40,579 nt of DNA from Candidatus Levyibacteriota bacterium (GCA_016204425.1 JACQKR010000036.1:1-40579), one strand, 5' to 3'. Positions 18,456-26,698 are shown, numbered from the stretch's first letter. Made by a program: numbers and translations. The notes: generated by a model from the letters alone, not told the origin.

Positions 18456-18670
18456 AAGCTTCTGAACGACCACGAGAAGCAGTACTGCCTTCAGCAGACC
18501 AGTTAGTCCATTCTGAGAGAGAAGCACTTGGAGCATTTTTCGGAAAAGACATTGCTGTTCCAGAGCCTCCTAGTGGTTTACTCACTACTCTTGAGAGATT
18601 AGGTGAGCTCAATATTGCTGGCTTTGATCCTCACTATCTTCCCAAGCAATCCTTAAAAGAACGAGATAAA

Positions 18671-19213
18671 TTGCCGGGTTGGAAAGTAAAACCAGAGCAT
18701 TGGTTCTGGGAACAAATAAAAGATGGAAATCTCCCTCAAGATGCAGCAACGCTTAAAGAGGGCTGGTACCTCGTTGATAGGAGAGGAAAGCCAAATTACC
18801 AAGATGATAAGCAAATGTATGAGGATGATTACCTTGCTCCGTTCATGGAGAATCTTAGAGAAACAGGTAGAGTTCAAAAATACCGTTTTGTTCCTGATAA
18901 TTCTCGCTTTGGTGCCTCAGCAGATGAGATTGAACAGGTTATACTTCCAGAGTTGGCTAGTATTTTGGGATCCGAAGGCATTGTAAGAAGTAAAAGAGAA
19001 ATTGAATTCAACGTCTTAGGGAATATGCACTATCCAGAATGGGGAGAAACAAATACATGGGAATGGTACGCAGATAAATTCGAGGACGATAGCCGTCTCA
19101 TCGGTGGTCACTCTGGCGGTGGTGGTCTGGCGCATGTCAGCTACGATTGGTCTGACAACCGGCATGACGGGGTCGGTTTTGCTCCTCTGGTAGAATTTCC
19201 CTCAGAAGCTTGA
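18671..19213 (+). CDS. DGR target (variable) protein, C-terminal part carrying the VR
   Basis: ORF (open without start from about 18392) ending FEDDSRLIGGHSGGGGLAHVSYDWSDNRHDGVGFAPLVEFPSEA, resembling DGR C-type-lectin-fold ends. Confidence 0.8.
   Translation: MPGWKVKPEHWFWEQIKDGNLPQDAATLKEGWYLVDRRGKPNYQDDKQMYEDDYLAPFMENLRETGRVQKYRFVPDNSRFGASADEIEQVILPELASILGSEGIVRSKREIEFNVLGNMHYPEWGETNTWEWYADKFEDDSRLIGGHSGGGGLAHVSYDWSDNRHDGVGFAPLVEFPSEA
19078..19193 (+). repeat. DGR variable repeat (VR)
   Basis: 116 bp ungapped match to 19534-19649; 14 mismatches, 12 at TR adenines. Confidence 0.92.
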
Positions 19214-19338
19214 TACCTTGGTTGCTTTTCTCCTGGCATATCCTTGGAATTTGATGCTTGAAAACTTGGATAAATTTTCCTACACTTTTCTTGATGAGGT
19301 TCATGCATTCTCTAGCTACGGCTTAGAATCGCCGCATC

Positions 19339-19408
19339 TTTTATTGGGTACAGATTTCCGAGTTTTTATCTCCGCTGCGGAGATAAAAAGAGTACTTCTC
19401 CAATAAAA
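19339..19408. other. Extended inverted repeat / cruciform-forming hairpin between VR and TR
   Basis: Inner arms TTTTTATCTCCGC / GCGGAGATAAAAA (19363-19389); outer arms TTTTATTGG / CCAATAAAA. Confidence 0.8.
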
Positions 19409-19533
19409 CAGAGAGGGAAGAGAACTACGTGCCTTAAGCTTAGTGCTCGTATGTAGAGAGCAGAATAAAATACAGGAAAGATAGTTGTTAACAGAACCTA
19501 AATTTCCAGTGATGCAAGAAGGCTTAGGCATTT

Positions 19534-19649
19534 ATTCGAGGACGATAACCGTCTCATCGGTGGTAACTCTGACAATGGTGGTCTGGCGGATGTCAACTAC
19601 AATTGGTCTGACAACCGGAATGACGATATCGGTTTTGATCCTCTGATAG
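19534..19649 (+). repeat. DGR template repeat (TR)
   Basis: Adenine-rich counterpart of VR with AAC/AAT codons (GATAACCGT, GGTAACTCT, GACAAT, GTCAACTACAAT). Confidence 0.92.
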
Positions 19650-19653
19650 TCTC

Positions 19654-19941
19654 TCACATCTTTAGTGTTTTTATCCAGCCACCAAGCATTTTGCCGATCT
19701 CTAAAAGTTGCTCAACGAGTTGCTGGTACTTTTTATTGTCAAGGCATTTTGTTTCGAAAGCGAGTCTGAGTAGTATTTTGAGAAGATCAAGCTTTATGCT
19801 TACTTTTTGTAAGACAGGGAGCTTTTGTTCACGTGGAAGATACCCCGCTAGGATGATATTTTCAAAAATTTCTAGACTAACTTGATCTATTTTTTGACCG
19901 AGCGTGTATCTTTTGCCTTTTGGAAAAAGAGAAAGGAGCAT
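19654..19941 (-). CDS. avd: Avd-like DGR accessory protein (four-helix bundle)
   Basis: FPKGKRYTLGQKIDQVSLEIFENIILAGY...LPVLQKVSIKLDLLKILLRLAFETKCLDNKKYQQLVEQLLEIGKMLGGWIKTLK. Confidence 0.88.
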   Translation of the reverse strand: MLLSLFPKGKRYTLGQKIDQVSLEIFENIILAGYLPREQKLPVLQKVSIKLDLLKILLRLAFETKCLDNKKYQQLVEQLLEIGKMLGGWIKTLKM

Positions 19942-20016
19942 TTTATACGGTATCTAGGCAACCAGGACATTTGTTTGACAGAGCAGCAAAAGTATAGTGT
20001 ATGAATACCTGAAGAT

Positions 20017-20430
20017 ATGGCAGTGCAGGAAACTCGTCCGGGTGGTCACAAGGATATTACGATGCTTTCACGGGCAGCTCTCTTGAAGGAGACATCTGAC
20101 TCAGGACTTGAGCCTGAAGAAAAAGCTCACAACAGATTTCTTCATGACCTAGCGACCAATAATAATGTTGTTGGAGTCGCGTATCTCCCGCAAGGGACAC
20201 AAGGAAGGGGTTCTCGGCTTGGCGTTCTCCTAAGAGAAGTTGGCGTTGGTGAGGGAAAAGAAGCGGTTCCACCTCCTGTTGCTGTTGGGAAATTAACGAA
20301 AAGTTTAAAAAGAAGAAGTCCTCCAGTCTCATATATCATCGTTGGTAACCATTCAGTAGAGGATATTGTCGCACAACAGAGTGCTGGAGCAATTAACGGT
20401 ACGCAGCCAAGAGTTATCCTGTTTTCGTAA
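20017..20430 (+). CDS. Hypothetical protein
   Basis: 137-aa ORF, convergent with yqeY. Confidence 0.5.
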   Translation: MAVQETRPGGHKDITMLSRAALLKETSDSGLEPEEKAHNRFLHDLATNNNVVGVAYLPQGTQGRGSRLGVLLREVGVGEGKEAVPPPVAVGKLTKSLKRRSPPVSYIIVGNHSVEDIVAQQSAGAINGTQPRVILFS

Positions 20431-20872
20431 GTGATTCTTTTACAAGCTTACTCACGAGATTTCCATCCGCTTTCCCTTTTACCTTCGGCATCAGGTTTCC
20501 CATGACCTTGCCGATGTCTTGCATAGAAGCTGCGCCTGTTTGCTGGATTGCTTCTGAAACAAGTTGCTTAATTTCTTCCTCACCCATTTGTTCAGGGAGA
20601 TACGATTCAAGTATTTTGAGCTCAACTGTCTCTTTTTCAACCAAATCCTGCCTGCCTGCTGATTGAAATTGTTCAATTGAGTCTTTTCGCTGCTTTGCTT
20701 CTTTTTGTATGACTGCCAACGTATCTTCATCGGTAGCTGTGTATCCGGCGCCACCTTTTTGGATTTCATAATAATTGATTGCAGAAAGAAGCATACGAAG
20801 CGTTGACGTCGAAACGACGTCTTTTGCAAGCATCGATTTTTTTAACTCATCCTGAAGTTGCTGTTTTGTCAT
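20414..20872 (-). CDS. yqeY: GatB/YqeY domain protein
   Basis: LQDELKKSMLAKD...STLRMLLSAINYYEIQK, KQRKDSIEQFQSAGRQDLVEKE, YLPEQMGEEEI. Confidence 0.92.
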   Translation of the reverse strand: MTKQQLQDELKKSMLAKDVVSTSTLRMLLSAINYYEIQKGGAGYTATDEDTLAVIQKEAKQRKDSIEQFQSAGRQDLVEKETVELKILESYLPEQMGEEEIKQLVSEAIQQTGAASMQDIGKVMGNLMPKVKGKADGNLVSKLVKESLTKTG

Positions 20873-20883
20873 AGCAGTATTAT

Positions 20884-20930
20884 ATACCACTCCGCCCCGC
20901 CCCGCCAAGCGGGGCTTCGTTGGGTATTAT
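20884..20930. repeat. Dispersed hairpin repeat ATACCACTCCGCCCCG..GCGGGGCTTCGTTGGGTATTA, copy B
   Basis: Shares both flanks with copy A at 4776-4817. Confidence 0.8.
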
Positions 20931-20971
20931 AATTATTTATATTTTGAAAACAGAGGAGTATACATGAAACA

Positions 20972-21757
20972 CTAATAGACATTCACTAATCCACGTTGCA
21001 GTACTTTCTTAAAACTTTTCCAGAGGAATATCAGTGCCAGTGTCAGATAAACGAGATTCAAAAGCAAACTGATTACCAACTTCATCGGATCAAGTACGCC
21101 TTGAAACAACACTTCTCTTGCTCCTTCAAAAATGTAGCTTGTCGGAAGACAACGGGCAATAAATTGTGCCCATCCAGGTAAAATATCAACCGGATAGTAA
21201 ATCGCAGAGAATGGTGCGAAAGCCCACGCCGTGGTCCACGCAAGTGTTTGTACTTTTGTGCCGTAACGCAGAATAATTCCTGCAATGGTGAATCCTAATG
21301 CCCAACCGCTCATGATAAGTAGAATCATAAACGGGATCATGAGAAAGCCAAAGGTAAAAATATGCGTTTGAAAGAGGACAAATGCCACAATCATTGCAAC
21401 AATAGTACTCATAAGTCCTTTCACAAGGCTCAATATCAGGAGTGCGCTTACCCACTCTGAAAATTTCAATGGCGACACAAAAAGATTTATAAGATTCTTA
21501 TCCCACATCTCCGAGAGAAGACTAATTGATAATTCATATTCTGCCCTCCAGGCAAAGATCCAGAAAATAATTCCTGAAATAATTGCGATCACAAAAAGCG
21601 TAGGATCTGGAGAGAATTGTTTAAAGTATGAGATAGTCAACCCCCACATAACAAGGTCAATAACCGGCCAATAGAAGACCTCGCTGAGGCGGTCCCAGCT
21701 ATGTCGAAGATCGAACAAGTACCGTAAAATAATTCCTTTTATTCTATGTAGTTTCAT
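20972..21757 (-). CDS. ABC-2 type transporter permease
   Basis: Multi-TM protein, translationally coupled to the ATPase gene. Confidence 0.85.
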   Translation of the reverse strand: MKLHRIKGIILRYLFDLRHSWDRLSEVFYWPVIDLVMWGLTISYFKQFSPDPTLFVIAIISGIIFWIFAWRAEYELSISLLSEMWDKNLINLFVSPLKFSEWVSALLILSLVKGLMSTIVAMIVAFVLFQTHIFTFGFLMIPFMILLIMSGWALGFTIAGIILRYGTKVQTLAWTTAWAFAPFSAIYYPVDILPGWAQFIARCLPTSYIFEGAREVLFQGVLDPMKLVISLLLNLVYLTLALIFLWKSFKKVLQRGLVNVY

Positions 21758-22701
21758 TTTACCTTTGCAATTGAGAAAAAATAATCTTCAAGAGAAGGTT
21801 TATCGATGCTTATCTCGTCAAAAACTATTTGTTCTCTTGAAAGTTTTTGAAGGAAATCGGATAGTTCCTTTTCTTGCATATCTATACGGATATATTTTCC
21901 TTTCAAAGAATAAGAGAGTTTTTGTTTTTCACAATATTCGATGAGCTTTTCCATATTTTCTGAGACGAGTAGTTCGATATGACTCACTGCTATTTTTTTT
22001 GCGAGATTCTGCGGAAGATCATCTGCAATGATTTTTCCGTTATTGATAAAAATAACCCGATCACAAAGCTCCTCGATTTCAGCCATATTGTGTGATGTGA
22101 TAAGGACAGAAACGTCATACGTTTTCCGTTGTTCTTCAATAATATTTCGGACATGGAGTGCCACTTCAGGATCAAGCGATGCAGTCGGTTCATCAAGAAG
22201 AAGCACTTTTGGATAATTTATGAACGCTTTCGCCAAGTTGACCCGCGTTTTCTGTCCTGCAGAAAGATTCGCAATTTCTTTCTTCAATAATTTTTCAAGA
22301 CGAAATGACTCAACAATACGGTTTATTCTTTCTTTCCTGTTTGGAATATCGTAGAGATAAGAAATAAAGGTGAGACACTCGGCAACAGTCAATCGCCAGG
22401 GGAATTGCGTGTATGTAGTTGAGAAATTAACTTGTTCCAGTACTTCTTCTCGATGTTTGTGAAGATCTTTTCCGAAATAGGCAACGATTCCTGATGTAGG
22501 AGTGAGTACGCCGAGCAGCATTTGCATTGTCGTTGTTTTTCCGGCTCCGTTTGGACCGAGAAATCCGACAATTTCTCCACTTTTGACAGTGAAGGAGATA
22601 TCATCAACTGCAGTAAAATAATTGCCTCGTCCAGAGGACGACCAGCCTTTGGCTGGAAATTGTTTTGTGAGGTTTTTCACCTCTAAAATGACGTTAGACA
22701 T
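21754..22701 (-). CDS. ABC-2 type transporter ATP-binding protein
   Basis: Walker A GPNGAGKTT, signature LSAGQKTRVNLAKAF, Walker B VLLLDEPTASLDP. Confidence 0.95.
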   Translation of the reverse strand: MSNVILEVKNLTKQFPAKGWSSSGRGNYFTAVDDISFTVKSGEIVGFLGPNGAGKTTTMQMLLGVLTPTSGIVAYFGKDLHKHREEVLEQVNFSTTYTQFPWRLTVAECLTFISYLYDIPNRKERINRIVESFRLEKLLKKEIANLSAGQKTRVNLAKAFINYPKVLLLDEPTASLDPEVALHVRNIIEEQRKTYDVSVLITSHNMAEIEELCDRVIFINNGKIIADDLPQNLAKKIAVSHIELLVSENMEKLIEYCEKQKLSYSLKGKYIRIDMQEKELSDFLQKLSREQIVFDEISIDKPSLEDYFFSIAKVK

Positions 22702-22709
22702 AGTAGTAC

Positions 22710-22875
22710 GTCATCCTGAATCCTGAACTAAATTCAGGACAAGTTTTATTTCAGGATCCCTTGAATGTTGTAAAGACCTGCCTGCCCTGCCTGCCGGCAG
22801 GCAGGCGGCAAGGCAGGGATTCTGAATCAAGCTGAAAGTCCTGCGGCACAACGTGCGGCATGGGTTCAGAATGAC
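22710..22875. repeat. MITE-like composite element with imperfect terminal inverted repeats
   Basis: GTCATCCTGAATC...GGTTCAGAATGAC ends, with a nested GC-rich palindrome. Confidence 0.65.
22777..22818. repeat. GC-rich palindromic element (intergenic copy)
   Basis: CCTGCCTGCCCTGCCTGCCGGCAGGCAGGCGGCAAGGCAGGG, related to the copies in cysS and cca. Confidence 0.85.
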
Positions 22876-23044
22876 AATTATTTTGTCTGAGTAGGAACTC
22901 GCGGTTACCGAAGAAGTGCAGCAGTTACGTTCTTAAAATGGGTAATTGAAATAGCATACGTAAAAAGGCAGATCCTCGTGTTTCACTCCTGCGAACCAGG
23001 AATTCTAAGCTCAACTATGTCGCATTATAGAAAGAATGTCTGAT

Positions 23045-24541
23045 TTATGCAAGTTTCTGCACTCTCTGTAGTAGGTATTCTTTTGTATTTTTTGCGAGAT
23101 CCTCGTCAACTTCTTCAAACAATTTTTGCAGAATTTCTCCAATTTTAGGTCCCGGTTTGATCTGGAGTTGCTTCATAATATCATTGCCGTCGATTGCCAA
23201 ATCGTTGATAGAGAAGGGTAATGGGGCAAGCTGCTCTTCAATCCGTTTTTTGAATAATTTTAATCTCCAGCTTTCCGCTGTTTGCGTTCCACCACCTAAC
23301 CGGTCTCCAATACGAAGATCCATCATGTCTTTAACACTCTCAACACCGACCCGACGAATAAATCGTCTCACCGCCGCATCGGTTATTTTTTCATCCACAG
23401 TGAACATGTGCCATCGGACGAGTGTCACGATTTTTGTTTTATCTTTTTTTGAGAATCGTAGCCGATCACTTATCTCAGCTGCAATTCTGGCTCCTTCGAT
23501 CTCATGATTGTAGAAGATGACAAGCCCCTCTTTATCAGTTGCTGCAACTTTTGGTTTCCCGATATCATGGATAAGCGTTGCAAACCGAACAATCGGGTCC
23601 GTTGAGGGACAGTATTTCAAGGACAGGACATTGTGAGTAAATACGTCTTCTTTGTGGTGTCTGCCGGGACGCTCCTGAGAAACGCCGATTCCTTCGAGAA
23701 GCGCAGGAAGAATGTATTCCAAGAGATTGGTATTTTTCAAAAGCATGACTCCTTCATAGGCAAATTCACTGCTGAGGATTTTCATCAGTTCATCCCGAAT
23801 CCGCTCTTTTGAAATGTCGTTTAATAATGCGGCATCATGCATAATTTCTTGGAGCGTTTCAGCTTCGATTGAAAAACCAAGTTGCGTCGCTAGCCGGATC
23901 GCACGCATCAAGCGAAGCGCATCTTCCTTAAAGCGTTTGCTTGCGTCCCCTACTGCGCGTATTATTTTGTTTTGTATATCTTTCTGTCCGCCATATGGAT
24001 CAATGAGCTGAAAATGCCCGTTATTGTCATTGCGAGCCGAAGGCGTGGCAATCTCTGGGATTGCTTCGTCATTCAGCGAAGCAGAATTCCTCGCAATGAC
24101 AGACTGATTGATTTGTTTAGCATTTAACTGTAAAGCGATTGCATTTATAGTAAAATCCCGACGGGCCAAATCTTCCTCAACCGTTTTTCCCCAAGCGATC
24201 GTTTCCGGGTGTCTTCTGTCTTTGTATCCGTGTTCTGTACGAAATGTTGTCACTTCAACAACCTGCCTGCCGCCCGCCTGCCGGCAGGGCAGGGCAGGCA
24301 GGGCGTGCTCTCCGTCACTTTCAATAGGGATGCCGACAGTGCCGAACGTATTGTCATAGAAGCCGTCTGGAAAAAGCTTGAGAATGTCCTGTGGAGTGGC
24401 ATTTGTCGTGAAATCCCAATCGTTCACGGATTTTTCCAAAAGCAGGTCCCGAACACAGCCACCGACAAGATAGATTTCAAATCCAGCGTTTTGGAAGGTT
24501 TCATAAATGGAGCGAATACTCTGAGGAATTTTTCCTATCAT
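23045..24541 (-). CDS. cca: CCA-adding enzyme / poly(A) polymerase family with HD domain
   Basis: YLVGGCVRDLLL, WDFTTNATPQDILKLFPDG, RRDFTINAIALQL, LIHDIGKP; carries two in-frame palindromic insertions. Confidence 0.93.
   Translation of the reverse strand: MIGKIPQSIRSIYETFQNAGFEIYLVGGCVRDLLLEKSVNDWDFTTNATPQDILKLFPDGFYDNTFGTVGIPIESDGEHALPALPCRQAGGRQVVEVTTFRTEHGYKDRRHPETIAWGKTVEEDLARRDFTINAIALQLNAKQINQSVIARNSASLNDEAIPEIATPSARNDNNGHFQLIDPYGGQKDIQNKIIRAVGDASKRFKEDALRLMRAIRLATQLGFSIEAETLQEIMHDAALLNDISKERIRDELMKILSSEFAYEGVMLLKNTNLLEYILPALLEGIGVSQERPGRHHKEDVFTHNVLSLKYCPSTDPIVRFATLIHDIGKPKVAATDKEGLVIFYNHEIEGARIAAEISDRLRFSKKDKTKIVTLVRWHMFTVDEKITDAAVRRFIRRVGVESVKDMMDLRIGDRLGGGTQTAESWRLKLFKKRIEEQLAPLPFSINDLAIDGNDIMKQLQIKPGPKIGEILQKLFEEVDEDLAKNTKEYLLQRVQKLA
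24026..24100. repeat. Palindromic element GTCATTGCGAG...CTCGCAATGAC inside cca
   Basis: Perfect 11-bp inverted ends; 75 bp = 25 codons in frame. Confidence 0.93.
24262..24303. repeat. GC-rich palindromic element inside cca
   Basis: 42 bp identical to the cysS element at 17600-17641. Confidence 0.95.
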
Positions 24542-24608
24542 TTTTGCTATAGTATAGCAGATAAATCTTAGGATTTTCGCGGATGAGGAGCTGATTTACG
24601 CAGAATAT

Positions 24609-26285
24609 ATGAAGCGGTGGGAAATACAAAATAAGTTCAAAGTTCAAAGTTCAAAGTTCAAAGTTGAGGAACTCATTACGTTATTGTTAGAGAATAGAAA
24701 AATAAAAACGGAAAAAGAGATCGATTCGTTTTTGCATCCGAAATTAGAAGAGGTAACCATTAGTTTGGTTGGGTTCGATAAAAAGCAACTGCACAAGACA
24801 CTCACGCGGATTGAAAAAGCAATATCGCAAAAAGAGCAGATTATTGTGTTTGGGGATTATGATGTTGACGGTATTACGGGAACAGCAGTTCTTTGGGAGA
24901 CACTGCATGGTTGTAGCGCCAATGTTATGCCGTATATTCCAAATCGTGTTGAAGAAGGCTATGGCCTTTCTTCGAAAGGAATTTCAAATATCAAATCTCA
25001 AATGCCAAATGTCAAATTAATAATAACAGTTGACAATGGAATTGTAGCAAACGAGGCTGTTGATTTTGCCAACCAAGAAGGAATAGATGTGATTGTAACA
25101 GATCATCACGTACCTTCTGAAACATTACCAAAGGCTTTCGCTATTGTTCACACTACTATGCTTTGTGGGGCAGGGGTGGCATGGCTGCTCTCGCAGCAAA
25201 TCAAAGATCAAATAGCAAAAATCAAATATAATTTTGAAGATGATCAGCAGCTCGAGTTAGTTGCGTTAGCAACTATTGCTGACTTAGTTCCACTTACTGG
25301 TGCAAACAGAACATTAGTAACATTTGGTTTGAAAAAATTACGGAGAACAAGACGTCTTGGCATAGTCGAGCTTCTAAAAGAAGCTGCATGTGATCAGTCG
25401 ACTCTTGGTGTCTATGAGGTGGGACATATTATTGCTCCCAGACTCAATGCTGCAGGAAGGATAGAAAATGCGATGGATAGTTTGCGGCTTCTCTGTACGA
25501 AAGATGCAGCTCGAGCACAAGTCCTCGCATCGAAGCTGGGAGTCACAAACAGGAGTAGGCAAATGATGACAATTGAGGCAGCTCTCCACGCGATCGGGAG
25601 AATCAAGAATCAAGAATCAAGAATCAAGAAATTACTCTTCGTTGCTCACGAAAGCTATCAAGAAGGCGTGATTGGATTGGTCGCTGGGAAATTGGTTGAG
25701 GAATATTATCGACCTGCAATTGTACTGTCAGTAGGGGATAAATATGCGAAAGGATCAGCACGTTCGGTGTCAGGATTCAATATGATTGATTTTTTGCGTG
25801 AACATATTACTCACTTTGTAAATGTTGGGGGACACCCGATGGCTGCCGGTTTTACCGTAGAGACGAAAAATCTTCCGATGCTTCAGAAGATACTCGAGGA
25901 TTTTGCAGAAGGAATGCTTGATGATGTCCTTCTGACTCGAAAGATAAAGATTGATTGTGAACTGAGATTTTCTGAAATTACGAAATCAACGTATCTTTCA
26001 CTACAAAGGCTGGCACCGTTTGGCATGGGAAACCCGGAGCCTGTATTTATGACCAGCAAAGTAACTGTTGATGACAGCAGGATTATCGGAAGAGACGGGA
26101 AACATTTAAAATTGCGATTGTCTCAAGGAGATAAGCATTTCGAAGCGATCGCATTCGGGATGAGTGAGTTTGCTGCGAAGATTAAAGACGAAAAAATAGT
26201 AGATGTTGCCTACACGATAGACAATAACGTCTGGAACGGAACGGAAAAGCTGCAACTCAAGATAAAAGATATAAAAGTGGAATAA
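24609..26285 (+). CDS. recJ: Single-stranded-DNA-specific exonuclease RecJ
   Basis: DHH family: VFGDYDVDGITGTAVLWE, VTDHH, GGHPMAAGFTV, LAPFGMGNPEPVF. Confidence 0.95.
   Translation: MKRWEIQNKFKVQSSKFKVEELITLLLENRKIKTEKEIDSFLHPKLEEVTISLVGFDKKQLHKTLTRIEKAISQKEQIIVFGDYDVDGITGTAVLWETLHGCSANVMPYIPNRVEEGYGLSSKGISNIKSQMPNVKLIITVDNGIVANEAVDFANQEGIDVIVTDHHVPSETLPKAFAIVHTTMLCGAGVAWLLSQQIKDQIAKIKYNFEDDQQLELVALATIADLVPLTGANRTLVTFGLKKLRRTRRLGIVELLKEAACDQSTLGVYEVGHIIAPRLNAAGRIENAMDSLRLLCTKDAARAQVLASKLGVTNRSRQMMTIEAALHAIGRIKNQESRIKKLLFVAHESYQEGVIGLVAGKLVEEYYRPAIVLSVGDKYAKGSARSVSGFNMIDFLREHITHFVNVGGHPMAAGFTVETKNLPMLQKILEDFAEGMLDDVLLTRKIKIDCELRFSEITKSTYLSLQRLAPFGMGNPEPVFMTSKVTVDDSRIIGRDGKHLKLRLSQGDKHFEAIAFGMSEFAAKIKDEKIVDVAYTIDNNVWNGTEKLQLKIKDIKVE
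24634..24668 (+). repeat. Heptanucleotide tandem repeat (AGTTCAA)x4 plus degenerate fifth unit, within recJ
   Basis: Direct count of units. Confidence 0.95.
25609..25636 (+). repeat. Heptanucleotide tandem repeat (AGAATCA)x4 within recJ
   Basis: Direct count of units. Confidence 0.9.
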
Positions 26286-26286
26286 T

Positions 26287-26691
26287 TTATGCTTCCGGAC
26301 CCTTTGGGCCGGAATTCCTGTCGATGAACACGTCGCCACCTAGCGCCGGTTCTGATGTTACAGGTGGTAATGCGATAGGTCCTGGAACTTCGCCCGGGCC
26401 TAAGGCTGCAATAGTAGAAGGAATCGTTCCGGGATCAGAACAATCATCTTCCGGAAATCTCAATGGGTGTCCATCTATTCGTATTTTAGAGAATTTTGGT
26501 GGTTCCTTCGGTGTACGTGTTAAGGTCTCAAAATAAATCTTTCTGCCCTCTTCATCTCCAATTCCCGGTGCGACCTCTGTCTCTATGAAGTCAAGATATG
26601 CCCTCCAAGCATTTCTGTCTCGTTCTGCGCCGGCTGTTTGGCTGGCAACTTCTTCTAAATCTAAGCCATCTTCTGGATGCTTGTTACTCAT
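26287..26691 (-). CDS. Hypothetical protein
   Basis: 134-aa ORF with a strong upstream promoter and structured leader. Confidence 0.6.
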   Translation of the reverse strand: MSNKHPEDGLDLEEVASQTAGAERDRNAWRAYLDFIETEVAPGIGDEEGRKIYFETLTRTPKEPPKFSKIRIDGHPLRFPEDDCSDPGTIPSTIAALGPGEVPGPIALPPVTSEPALGGDVFIDRNSGPKGPEA

Positions 26692-26698
26692 ATATTAA

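Noticed and set aside
19218-19406. 62-aa ORF between VR and TR as an accessory DGR gene
   Set aside because: No recognisable domain, runs through the cruciform, and is short; not supportable as coding.
20647-20660. CCTGCCTGCCTGC in yqeY as a further copy of the GC-rich palindrome
   Set aside because: It encodes SAGRQDLVEKE, which is the normal conserved YqeY sequence at that point; no palindrome is present.
24634-24668. Heptamer tracts as a CRISPR array
   Set aside because: Units are contiguous 7-mers without spacers; no cas genes in the window.
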